A stretch of 37,354 bases of DNA from the IMG/VR virus record IMGVR_UViG_3300043775_004752, positions 1 to 37,354 of that record, one strand, 5' to 3'. Source of the DNA: a virus. Shown one piece after another: positions 29,509 to 37,333 of the stretch (position 1 is the first letter of the stretch; each line of letters starts with the position of its first letter). Below the pieces are notes generated by a model. It did no database searches. It was not told the DNA's origin and saw nothing but the letters and a program-made list of their open reading frames with translations. The translations under genes and the position numbers were made by a program.

Positions 29509-32100
29509 ATGTTTAGAAATTGCGCTTATATTCCAAAAGACCAAGCCATGCGTCTTTATACATGGGATGAGAATGGTCAACGAATATCTATAGATTCAAC
29601 ATACGAGCCGTACGTATACCTAGAGACAACTCATAACGAAGATTGTCTCAGTATCTTTAATACAAAATTAAAAAAACGACGTTTTCGTAATCAATCTGAT
29701 AGGGCTCAATACTTTAAAGATAATAATATTGTCCGTGTTTTCGAAAATTTTGGTGTACAACAACAGTTTTTGATTGACAATTTTGGTAGTCAGAATGAAG
29801 AGCCGGATTTTGCTAAATACCCCTTGAAGGTATTTTTTCTTGATATAGAAACATATAGTTTAGATAGTTTTCCGAATATTGAAGAAGCAAACCACGCTAT
29901 TAATGTCATTACAATTTATGACACCTTGTTAAAGAAATTTAAAACATTCGGCACTAAACCACATATTCCCGATGATAATAGCATAGAATACATATACTGT
30001 AAGACAGAGAAAGAACTGTTGAGCAAATTTATTGATTTCTTTGTAAGTGATTATCCGGATATATTATCAGGTTGGAACAGCGAATTTTTTGATATACCTT
30101 ATATTGTTCACAGAACAATAAGGTTACTTGGAGAAGGTGAAGCAAACAGACTATCTCCTATCGGCAGAGTTAGGTCGAGAGTCTTTATGGGTAAGTTCGG
30201 TAAAGAGCAAAAGAGATGGTATATAGAAGGTATATCATGTGTTGACTACTTGCAGATTTATAAACGCTTTTGCCCCGTACTGCGCGAGCGATACAAATTA
30301 GGATATATTGGCGAAGTTGAGCTCGGTGAAAGTAAGATCGATTATGGTGACATTGATCTCGCAACACTCGCAGATACTGACTGGAATCTCTTTGTAAAAT
30401 ATAACATACAAGACGTTAATCTTCTTGTAGAGCTAGAAAAAAAATTGCAGTATATCCAATTATTACGCATGATAGCGTATGCAGGTCTCACAACATTCGA
30501 AGGTGCACTTGGCTCGTTGAGTGTAATTACAGGGTTATGTGCAATCCGAGCGAGATCACGTAATCAACGTATCCCTACTTTTAATAAAGGTAAGGTGATT
30601 GAGAATGACGAACAGAACGCTGGAGCATATGTTGGTGAGCCACAGCAAGGGTTTCAAGAACATATAGTATCATTTGACGCCAACAGTCTGTACCCCAACG
30701 TGATGATTACATTAAATCTATCACCAGAAACAAAAATAGGCACAATAACTGACATGACGGGCGATGAGATAACGATCAAGCATGTTAACGGCTCACACTT
30801 TACTCTTACAAGAGAAAAATTTTCAACATTCGTTAAGCAAGAAGAGATTGCTATATCAAAAGCAAAGGTACTCTTTTCACAAAAAACAAAAGGCATTATA
30901 CCTGAAGCGGTTGATCATTATTATAAGAAACGCGTCGAGATTAAAAAGCAGCTTACTGCTGCAAAGCACGAACAATTAAATTGTAAAAAAGATACAATTG
31001 AATATGCTGAGATGCAAAAAAATATTGAAAATCTCAATATCACTCAACATACGATAAAAATTCTTATTAATACCATTTATGGCTATTTCGGCAATAAGCA
31101 TAGCCCTCTTGGTGATGACGAGCTAGCGGAATCTATTACGCTTACAGGTCAAGCGACCATCAAGCAATCGAACCAACTTCTGCTTGACTATATATGTGAA
31201 CATACAGGTATAGCCCAAGATGAACTCGAGAAGGATACACCGATTATCTATAATGATACTGATAGTTCGTATATTTCTATTAGGCATCTTATCAAACATA
31301 AAGGTATAGAGATGTTTAATAAGAGCGGCAAGATTACAAAAGAGTATTACAATGCTGTAAAGGATATTGAAGATTTTCTCAACAAAGGTATACAGGAGTG
31401 GGGATGTAAATCTCTCGGCTCAAAAGACTGTAGACTTAATTTTAAAAGAGAGCGTATTGCCGACACAGGCCTGTTCTTACAGAAGAAGAGATACGTTCTA
31501 CATGTTCTTGATGAAGAGGGTATACCGTGTAGTAAGTTTAAGTATACAGGCGTCGAGGTAGTAAGAACAACAATGCCAGCAACAATTAAGGAGCACGTCA
31601 AGAAGATTATTGAGACAATGCTTATAACAAAGTCAAGATCGGAAACTGACAAGGCGTTTATAGAAGCATATGATATTTTTAAGACACTGAGTATAGATGA
31701 TATTTCTTCTGTTATGGGTATAAAAAATTATGAGAAGTACGCATCACAGTGTGAAGACTTCAGAACTGTGAAAGGTATGCCGATACATGTAAAGGCTGCT
31801 TACTTCTATAACATGTTTGTAAAAAAATTAGGTATCGAGAGAAAATATGAAACTATTTCTTCTGGAGATCATATTCGATATTTTTACGTTAGAAAACCAA
31901 ATCGGTATGGATTGAATGCTATTGGTTATAAATATGAATATCCGAAAGAGTTTGAAGGTATTTTTGATCCTGATTATGAGATAATTTTTGAGAAAATGAT
32001 ACATTCAGTTATACAGCGTTTTTATGAGGCTGTAAAGTGGAAGCTAAAAACACCTAGTCAGCAAGGTCAAACAGATTTATTTGATTTATTAGGTGTATAG
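29509..32100 (+). CDS. 43: Family B DNA polymerase gp43
   Basis: 863 aa (T4 gp43 898). The replicative polymerase with 3'-5' exonuclease. Exo I FFLDIETY has D112 and E114, the same numbers as in T4; Exo II is LSGWNSEFFDIPYI; Exo III is YNIQDVNLL. Polymerase motif A is FDANSLYPNVM (D390), motif B is KILINTIYGYFGN, and motif C is YNDTDSSY (D583, D585). The last residues QTDLFDLLGV look like the sliding-clamp-binding tail. A TATAAATA within the gene at 31927-31934 is likely chance. No insertion or intein is seen. Confidence 0.97.
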   Translation: MFRNCAYIPKDQAMRLYTWDENGQRISIDSTYEPYVYLETTHNEDCLSIFNTKLKKRRFRNQSDRAQYFKDNNIVRVFENFGVQQQFLIDNFGSQNEEPDFAKYPLKVFFLDIETYSLDSFPNIEEANHAINVITIYDTLLKKFKTFGTKPHIPDDNSIEYIYCKTEKELLSKFIDFFVSDYPDILSGWNSEFFDIPYIVHRTIRLLGEGEANRLSPIGRVRSRVFMGKFGKEQKRWYIEGISCVDYLQIYKRFCPVLRERYKLGYIGEVELGESKIDYGDIDLATLADTDWNLFVKYNIQDVNLLVELEKKLQYIQLLRMIAYAGLTTFEGALGSLSVITGLCAIRARSRNQRIPTFNKGKVIENDEQNAGAYVGEPQQGFQEHIVSFDANSLYPNVMITLNLSPETKIGTITDMTGDEITIKHVNGSHFTLTREKFSTFVKQEEIAISKAKVLFSQKTKGIIPEAVDHYYKKRVEIKKQLTAAKHEQLNCKKDTIEYAEMQKNIENLNITQHTIKILINTIYGYFGNKHSPLGDDELAESITLTGQATIKQSNQLLLDYICEHTGIAQDELEKDTPIIYNDTDSSYISIRHLIKHKGIEMFNKSGKITKEYYNAVKDIEDFLNKGIQEWGCKSLGSKDCRLNFKRERIADTGLFLQKKRYVLHVLDEEGIPCSKFKYTGVEVVRTTMPATIKEHVKKIIETMLITKSRSETDKAFIEAYDIFKTLSIDDISSVMGIKNYEKYASQCEDFRTVKGMPIHVKAAYFYNMFVKKLGIERKYETISSGDHIRYFYVRKPNRYGLNAIGYKYEYPKEFEGIFDPDYEIIFEKMIHSVIQRFYEAVKWKLKTPSQQGQTDLFDLLGV

Positions 32101-32141
32101 TGGATTTTATTGTAGTTTAATATAAAATAATATTTGAAATT

Positions 32142-32504
32142 ATGGAACAACAATTAATCACTTTCGTCGATCATATCGGCAGAACACTCATCGGACTTCA
32201 TCAAGGAGACACAGAAGATAAACAGTCATTTCTTGTAAAGAATCCTGCTATTATTCATGTACAACCGACTCAGAACGGACAGCTTAATGTACAGACGATT
32301 CCTCTCTATTTTCGAGAATTCGTAGGTGAAAAAAGTAAAGTGGATGGCACAACGTGGAAATTTCATTACTCCTCTGTGGTGCTCGGCGTAGAAGTAGATA
32401 ATGACGCACGTCTTGTAGAGCAGTATCACAGGCTCTTTACAGCTGCTCCAGCAGCAGCTCCCACCAACTCTGGTGATAAAGTTGTCAAGCTGTTTGATGA
32501 GTAA
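32142..32504 (+). CDS. Conserved small protein between gp43 and uvsX
   Basis: 120 aa. It begins MEQQLITFVDHIGRTLIG, beta-rich, with NPAIIHVQPTQNGQLNVQTIP, an Ala/Pro linker at about 101-107 and an acidic end KVVKLFDE. The strand-turn pattern resembles Sm-like small barrels, but I cannot assign it. Small conserved genes in the same position occur in cyanophage-type T4-like genomes, as far as I remember. The acidic, hydrophobic C-terminal tail might contact another replication protein. A strong terminator follows. Confidence 0.7.
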   Translation: MEQQLITFVDHIGRTLIGLHQGDTEDKQSFLVKNPAIIHVQPTQNGQLNVQTIPLYFREFVGEKSKVDGTTWKFHYSSVVLGVEVDNDARLVEQYHRLFTAAPAAAPTNSGDKVVKLFDE

Positions 32505-32526
32505 AATAAATAAAAATTATGCAAAG

Positions 32527-32557
32527 AAAAGCGAAGATTAATTTCTTCGCTTTTTTT
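32527..32557 (+). terminator. Rho-independent terminator
   Basis: A perfect 11-bp stem: AAAAGCGAAGA (32527-32537) and TCTTCGCTTTT (32544-32554), with a 6-nt TTAATT loop and a T-run to 32557. It ends the gp43 transcript just before the uvsX promoter. The A-tract on the left would give a weaker terminator on the - strand as well, but no - strand gene needs it. Confidence 0.9.
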
Positions 32558-32559
32558 AT

Positions 32560-32587
32560 TTGATAAGCAGCATTTTTCATATATACT
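32560..32587 (+). promoter_or_regulatory. Sigma70-like promoter for uvsX
   Basis: TTGATA (32560-32565), 16 nt, TATACT (32582-32587), 7 nt, ATG 32595. It directly follows the terminator, so uvsX-queC forms its own transcription unit. The mRNA would be leaderless or nearly so. Confidence 0.62.
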
Positions 32588-32594
32588 CGTTTTT

Positions 32595-33740
32595 ATGGAA
32601 AAAGAAATCGATAATATATTTAAAAAGCTAGATTCTCTCAACAGTGAGGCAACTTTTCTTAACGAAAATGCTCTGTCAAATGTTGACACCTGGTACGATA
32701 CGGGGTGTTATGCACTCAATGCGATACTTGGTGGTAGTTGTAGAGAGGGTGGTGTACCGAAAGGTAGAATTGTAGGCTTTTCCGGTGAATCGATGACAGG
32801 CAAGACATACATTGTGAATAAGATTCTTGCTAACGCTCAAAAGCAAGGTGTATATCCGGTCATTTTTGATACAGAATTTGCAATCGACGAAGCTTCAACG
32901 AAGGGTGTAGGACTCGACCCATCAAAGACGAAATACGTACCTGTGTATACTGTCGATCAGTGTAGAAATCAACTATCTGCATTTCTTGATAGTGTAATTG
33001 AAAATAAGCAAGAAGGTAAGTTTATTATCAGTATTGATAGTCTCGGTAACCTCTCATCACAAAAAGAAATTGATGATATCGCTAAGGATAAATCTGCAGC
33101 TGATATGGGATTGAGAGCTAAATCACTGAAGAGCTTGCTACGTACATTAACATACAAAGCAGGTCGTGCTGGTGTAACAATACTGTTTACAAACCATACT
33201 TACGCTGATCCAGGTGCCATGTATCCGTCTCTCGTGAAGACACAGGCTGGTGGGTCTGGACCGGTATATATGGCAAGTATTCTCGTACAGCTTGCAAAAC
33301 GCAATGAGAAGGAAGGCGAGGGTGATGCTGGTAATATTAACACTACAAAGCTTGCAGAGGCGAACAAATATTCAGGTACCACGTTGCGTGCACTAACAGT
33401 GAAGAACCGCTTCGTCCCACCGTTTCTCGAAGCAGAAATGTATCTCTCTTTCAAGTCAGGTCTTAACAAGTATAGTGGATTATTACAGATGGCAGCAGCA
33501 CGAGGCATTGTTGAGCAAACAGGCTCAACGTATGTCATAGGTCTTGATAGCGGTAAGTATAAAAAAGGTGAAAAACTGGGATATGCAAAGAATTTCGTTA
33601 AAGACATCTCGTTTTTTGAAGACTTCCTGATACCAGAACTCGATAAAAGACTGGCTGAAGATTACAAATATAATAGCAACGATAGTGATGGCAGCGAAAC
33701 ACAACCAAAAATTGAAGATGAATTTAATGACAAAGAATAA
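32595..33740 (+). CDS. uvsX: RecA-like recombinase UvsX
   Basis: 381 aa (T4 UvsX about 390). It catalyses strand exchange and works with UvsY, gp46/47 and gp43. Walker A is GESMTGKT (residues 64-71), and GVYPVIFDTEFAID follows with the catalytic acid. KFIISIDSLGNLSS is Walker B, and GVTILFTNHTYADPGAMYPSL is the L1-type DNA loop region, followed by GGSGPVYMASILVQL. The acidic C-terminal tail (NDSDGSETQPKIEDEF) matches UvsX/RecA tails. Its end overlaps queC by 14 nt. Confidence 0.95.
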   Translation: MEKEIDNIFKKLDSLNSEATFLNENALSNVDTWYDTGCYALNAILGGSCREGGVPKGRIVGFSGESMTGKTYIVNKILANAQKQGVYPVIFDTEFAIDEASTKGVGLDPSKTKYVPVYTVDQCRNQLSAFLDSVIENKQEGKFIISIDSLGNLSSQKEIDDIAKDKSAADMGLRAKSLKSLLRTLTYKAGRAGVTILFTNHTYADPGAMYPSLVKTQAGGSGPVYMASILVQLAKRNEKEGEGDAGNINTTKLAEANKYSGTTLRALTVKNRFVPPFLEAEMYLSFKSGLNKYSGLLQMAAARGIVEQTGSTYVIGLDSGKYKKGEKLGYAKNFVKDISFFEDFLIPELDKRLAEDYKYNSNDSDGSETQPKIEDEFNDKE

Positions 33741-34443
33741 GGTAGTTTTATCATATTCTGGTGGGATGGACTCAACTGTTCTACTGTATAAAGCGTTACG
33801 TGATTTTGATGTTGTACACACGGTAACCTTTAATTACGGTCAGAGACACCAGAAAGAAATAGAGATAGTAAAGCAACAAGTACTACAGTATTCAGACAAA
33901 AAATTAACGAATATTGTACTTGATTTACCGTTTTTTCAGCAATTTAAAGGATCATCATTACTCGATAGTACCATTGATGTAGCCAAGGCAAGAGAGGCTA
34001 TGGGTGATCCACAGACAGTAAATTACGTACCATTTAGAAACACAATTTTTCTGTCAATTCTTGCTGGATATGCAGAAAGTGTAGGTGCTAAGACTGTCTG
34101 GTACGGTGCTGCACAAGCAGATAGCGTAGCTGGCTTTTATGATGGTAGCACCGAATATCTGGAGCAGATCAACAATATTACACGACTCAATAGACGTAAC
34201 GTCATCACCATTGAAGCACCGCTTATCACACTGTCAAAAAAAGAAATCATTGAGCTCGGGATATCATATGGTGTTGATTATAATAACACATGGACATGTT
34301 ATGAGGGCAAAGAAATGGCATGTGGTGAATGTACAGCATGTGCATTAAGACTTAAGGGGTTTGTTGATGTAGGCATGCCTGACCCTGTAAAATATTCAAA
34401 AAATATACCTTGGGATAAACTTATTAAGACTGTTGCCAAATAG
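33727..34443 (+). CDS. queC: 7-cyano-7-deazaguanine (preQ0) synthase
   Basis: 238 aa. QueC uses ATP and ammonia to make preQ0 from 7-carboxy-7-deazaguanine. The PP-loop VVLSYSGGMDSTVLLYKA is at residues 6-23 (SGGMDS). TFNYGQRHQKEIEIVK and VPFRNTIFLSILAGYAES are family motifs, and the zinc cysteines C191, C199, C202 and C205 are in TWTCYEG and ACGECTACALR. ATG 33727 is used; ATGs at 33685, 33688 and 33718 would extend further into uvsX with unlike sequence. It is coupled to uvsX by overlap and so expressed early. Its end overlaps a convergent head-protein gene by 20 bp. Confidence 0.94.
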   Translation: MTKNKVVLSYSGGMDSTVLLYKALRDFDVVHTVTFNYGQRHQKEIEIVKQQVLQYSDKKLTNIVLDLPFFQQFKGSSLLDSTIDVAKAREAMGDPQTVNYVPFRNTIFLSILAGYAESVGAKTVWYGAAQADSVAGFYDGSTEYLEQINNITRLNRRNVITIEAPLITLSKKEIIELGISYGVDYNNTWTCYEGKEMACGECTACALRLKGFVDVGMPDPVKYSKNIPWDKLIKTVAK

Positions 34444-34924
34444 CGGTGATCTGTTGCTGTAACGGTCTAGGAGCGTATTTACCCGCTTTCTTTGTAGTAG
34501 GGTTATATTTTGCCCAGCCAGTACCAGACCATATGTACGGTTCATTTTTGAACATTACAGTATCATCATTCTCTGGTGTACCTTTACCTGCAAGATCGCC
34601 TGACTGTAGCAGTTCACCGAGAGACGCTTGCACTCTAGTTATGGTTGACTGCCTCACATCACCGTCGGGTATAAATCCAAGTTTTTGAAGATCTTTAATT
34701 AAATTGCTAGAGGCAGATTTAATTATATAATTTAACTTACCTGAGGCATATGCATCACCTGCGCTAGCAGTAGCTTTACCAATAAGCGATCTACCTACGT
34801 TCTTTGCATACGTACCAACCGCAGTACGTGCACCTGCTACACGGGCTCCAGCACGCGATAACATACCCTCATTAACAATTTTTGATTCATACAATAATGC
34901 AATGTGATTGTTATCGCTTGTCAT
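34424..34924 (-). CDS. Putative internal head protein
   Basis: 166 aa from ATG 34924 (174 from ATG 34948). The later start is chosen because it falls after the upstream stop and gives MTSDNNHIALLYESKIVNE, a 19-residue peptide ending in V-N-E, matching the 20-residue one of the gene just upstream. The body is Ala/Gly-rich and basic (AGARVAGARTAVGTYAKNVG), then a short winged-type or helical region and a C-terminal segment with PYIWSGTGWAKYNPTTKKAG, a small beta motif. No enzyme motifs are seen. It is in an operon with 34930-35880. Confidence 0.6.
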   Translation of the reverse strand: MTSDNNHIALLYESKIVNEGMLSRAGARVAGARTAVGTYAKNVGRSLIGKATASAGDAYASGKLNYIIKSASSNLIKDLQKLGFIPDGDVRQSTITRVQASLGELLQSGDLAGKGTPENDDTVMFKNEPYIWSGTGWAKYNPTTKKAGKYAPRPLQQQITAIWQQS

Positions 34925-34929
34925 TTTTA

Positions 34930-35880
34930 TTAATTTTGCTGATTCCAATATGATCTACCGGTTTGCGGCATAAAGTGCTTTGATGCATACTCCTCTGGAT
35001 CGAGATTTACATCAGTAGTGTCACCTGCATCTTCTAAATCGTCACCTGCCTCACCAGGTATAACTCTAGATCCATCGGTATCAAAAATACCTCTGTTTAT
35101 AAGACCTTTAATTAAGCCTGTAGCACGCACTTCAGCACTCTTGCTTGAAATCTCTGGATCACCCTGAACATAGAGTTGACCAATTTCTTTCGCGAGCTCT
35201 GACATCTCCATACCACCCTCAATAGAATAAACGAGTTTCTTTGCAGCTTCTATATACTTGTTACTTGCAGGTTCTGCTGTCGGTGCATTAGATGATGGTG
35301 TACTTACAGCGGGCTCACTGCCAGATGATTGTGGCTCAGCTGATGGCGCAGGTTTACTTACAGCTTGCTGCACAGCTGTAGTAACAGCATTCTGTACTTC
35401 ACCTTCTGAAGGCGGCTCATCACCTTGGGATTCATCCTCTAGTGCTTGGACTACATCTTGTATAAAACCTCTAAAGATACGCGCAGTGTAACCGTGTATA
35501 GCACTTGACGATAAGCCTTTTACTTTTTCAAGCTCAGGGTATGATGACTTAAGCTGTTGAATTATTTCTGGTAATTTTTGCTGTATAGCGTTTTGAAGTT
35601 TGCCTAACTGCTCTCTTTTATCCCCTGAAGCTGCAAATCGGCCACCTGGAAATAATTCATCATAAATCGGTTTTGAAAGAATATCAGCAACTTCTTCAGC
35701 AGATTTATTCAATGCGCTTTTTAATACCTTAAAAATATAGGTATCATTAGTTTTTTCACGCTCTCCTACACCTTTTGATACTGCAGCACCAAAGGTACCG
35801 TATTCAGCACCGAGGTCAAGTTCATTCAATATAATGTGATTTTTATATTGTTCAAAAATTAAATTACAATCATTATTCAT
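34930..35880 (-). CDS. Putative internal head/scaffold protein
   Basis: 316 aa. The N-terminus ends YKNHIILNE (L-N-E at residues 18-20) and changes to LDLGAEYGTFG, as in a cleaved targeting peptide. Residues about 40-150 are helical (KSALNKSAEEVADILSK, AIQQKLPEIIQQLK). Residues 150-205 are a Ser/Pro/Ala/Glu linker, then a helical acidic part, and the end is HFMPQTGRSYWNQQN. No known domain is seen. A late-like AATAAATA box lies 9 nt before the ATG. It is divergent from the glutamine amidotransferase gene. Confidence 0.62.
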   Translation of the reverse strand: MNNDCNLIFEQYKNHIILNELDLGAEYGTFGAAVSKGVGEREKTNDTYIFKVLKSALNKSAEEVADILSKPIYDELFPGGRFAASGDKREQLGKLQNAIQQKLPEIIQQLKSSYPELEKVKGLSSSAIHGYTARIFRGFIQDVVQALEDESQGDEPPSEGEVQNAVTTAVQQAVSKPAPSAEPQSSGSEPAVSTPSSNAPTAEPASNKYIEAAKKLVYSIEGGMEMSELAKEIGQLYVQGDPEISSKSAEVRATGLIKGLINRGIFDTDGSRVIPGEAGDDLEDAGDTTDVNLDPEEYASKHFMPQTGRSYWNQQN

Positions 35881-35889
35881 GGCTTGAAA

Positions 35890-35897
35890 TATTTATT
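35890..35897 (-). promoter_or_regulatory. Late-like promoter (AATAAATA) 9 nt before ATG
   Basis: On the - strand AATAAATA is followed by 9 nt and ATG 35880. One base from consensus; the same box and spacing as at 20699. Confidence 0.4.
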
Positions 35898-35918
35898 CTC
35901 TCATATATATTTATTACA

Positions 35919-35925
35919 GGGAGGT
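35919..35925 (+). promoter_or_regulatory. Strong Shine-Dalgarno before an ATT start
   Basis: GGGAGGT, near-perfect anti-16S complement, 8 nt before ATT 35934. It is the only strong ribosome-binding site I see in the window, and decides the start of the amidotransferase. Confidence 0.7.
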
Positions 35926-35933
35926 ATAAAATT

Positions 35934-36620
35934 ATTTGCTCAATATTTGGTTCCACAAAGTTTACAACTTATAAAAAATTATACGAAAAAGGTCAAACTA
36001 GAGGCGATTTTTCATACGGTGGCCTCTTTGTTCGTAGTAGAAATCTAGTTGTAACTATAAAAGCAGAAGGTACGATTGATCTAGACAAGACAGATATACT
36101 TGTCAGTGATAGTCACGAGGTTGCTGTCAACGATTTTAATCTATATCTCGGACATACACAAGCACCGACAAGCTGTCAACGTACTTATACATACGATACT
36201 ACGCACCCGTTTTGCTGTAATGAGTGGGTTGTAGCACATAACGGTGTACTTACTAATTGCGAGAAAATAAAGAAGAGAATAAATGATAATACGCTGTATA
36301 ACGCTGTCGATACATCTCTCATTCCCGCTCTTATGCACACCTTAAGCAATGAGGGGTATGAAGAAGTAGAATCTATAATTGAAACACTTTCTTTTATTGA
36401 AGGTACATACGGGGTATGGATACATAACAAGCTATCATGTAATACATATATAGCACGCTGCGGTAGTACACTTTATAGTAATTTCCTAACTAATGATTTC
36501 TCTTCAGTTGATACAAAAGGCATGCAGCCGCTTACCGAAGGCTCCCTCTTTCTGCTAACCGCTGAAGGTGTCACCGAAGTCGGTTACTTCGATACCAACT
36601 CACCGTTTCTTGTAATATGA
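35934..36620 (+). CDS. Stand-alone class II glutamine amidotransferase, ATT start
   Basis: 228 aa. An open frame runs upstream of ATG 36333 to 35934 and beyond; that ATG is far inside the domain. From ATT 35934 the protein reads (M)CSIFGSTKFTTYKKL, giving the N-terminal nucleophile Cys2 needed in class II amidotransferases. Further motifs: GDFSYGGLFVRS, LGHTQAPTS (usually GHTR-T), EWVVAHNGVLTN (H-N-G), and NAVDTSLIPALM. It releases ammonia from glutamine for a partner. No synthetase domain is attached. The nearest ATP-using amide/nitrile-type partner is QueC at 33727-34443. Its stop overlaps the next ATG (ATGA). Confidence 0.82.
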   Translation: MCSIFGSTKFTTYKKLYEKGQTRGDFSYGGLFVRSRNLVVTIKAEGTIDLDKTDILVSDSHEVAVNDFNLYLGHTQAPTSCQRTYTYDTTHPFCCNEWVVAHNGVLTNCEKIKKRINDNTLYNAVDTSLIPALMHTLSNEGYEEVESIIETLSFIEGTYGVWIHNKLSCNTYIARCGSTLYSNFLTNDFSSVDTKGMQPLTEGSLFLLTAEGVTEVGYFDTNSPFLVI

Positions 36621-37300
36621 AAAAAATTCGAATCGTATCTTGTACACAAAAAAAAGACTATAAAGAAACTGATCTTTACAAAAGCATACAACAAATACAA
36701 ACATGTACGGAAGTTTTTTTTGATTCTGTACATTTTTATACTGAAAATAAAGAAGGCCTGAGTAAGCGATATAACCAGTACCTCAAAGAGTGTGATGTTG
36801 ATTCAGTAGTAGCATTTGTGCATGATGATGTAGTCATAGAAGATGCGATGGTAATTTCAAAGCTACGTAACTACCATGACCAGTATGATATTGTAGGCGT
36901 AGCTGGTGGTACTAATATGCAGATTAAGGCGCCGGCATTATGGCATATAATGTGTGGTGGGTTCGGCCCAAATCTAAGAGGATTTGCAGGACATTTCGTT
37001 AATGAAACAAATCAGAGCTCTATCACTAATTTTGGCTATACACCTGCAAGAGTAGCTGTCGTAGACGGGCTCTTTATGTCTGTAAATGTTGCTACTGCGA
37101 GGCAAAATAACTGGCAGTTTAATGAGAATTACACATTCCATCACTACGATATTGCAAGCTGTCTGGATGCAAATAAGAAAAAACTAAAAGTAGGAGTTGT
37201 GCCTATATGGCTTACACATCGCTCACCAGGCCTACGCGAATACAATCAGTTATTTGTTGATAGTCAAAAAACTTTCCTCGAAGAGTATAAGAATTATTGA
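36617..37300 (+). CDS. GT-A glycosyltransferase-like protein
   Basis: 227 aa. KKIRIVSCTQKKDYKETDLY opens it, VVAFVHDDVVIEDAMVISKL is an Asp-rich metal site of the GT2-like type, and YDIVGVAGGTNM follows. VAVVDGLFMSVNVATAR and FHHYDIASCLDANKKKLKVG are the acceptor/base part. The family is common in phages and capsule loci. The specific role is unknown. Co-translated with the amidotransferase (ATGA), which might point to amino-sugar or amide chemistry on the same substrate; this is inference. Confidence 0.75.
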   Translation: MKKIRIVSCTQKKDYKETDLYKSIQQIQTCTEVFFDSVHFYTENKEGLSKRYNQYLKECDVDSVVAFVHDDVVIEDAMVISKLRNYHDQYDIVGVAGGTNMQIKAPALWHIMCGGFGPNLRGFAGHFVNETNQSSITNFGYTPARVAVVDGLFMSVNVATARQNNWQFNENYTFHHYDIASCLDANKKKLKVGVVPIWLTHRSPGLREYNQLFVDSQKTFLEEYKNY

Positions 37301-37325
37301 TTGCCGTTAAAGCTGATCGTATAAT
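37297..37325 (+). promoter_or_regulatory. Sigma70-like promoter for next gene
   Basis: TTGATT (37297-37302), 17 nt, a perfect TATAAT (37320-37325), 8 nt, ATG 37334. Overlaps the stop of the preceding gene. Confidence 0.6.
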
Positions 37326-37333
37326 ACGCTAAC

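Noticed and set aside
31927-31934. Exact TATAAATA on the + strand
   Set aside because: It lies inside gp43, encoding conserved-looking protein sequence, with no start codon within about 200 nt downstream; probably chance in AT-rich DNA.
34925-34948. ATG 34948 as start of the 166-aa head protein
   Set aside because: It overlaps the upstream gene by 19 nt and makes the N-terminal peptide longer than that of its neighbours; ATG 34924 fits better.
36333-36620. A separate 95-aa gene starting at ATG 36333
   Set aside because: The same frame is open back to 35934 and contains all amidotransferase motifs upstream, so this is only the C-terminal part.
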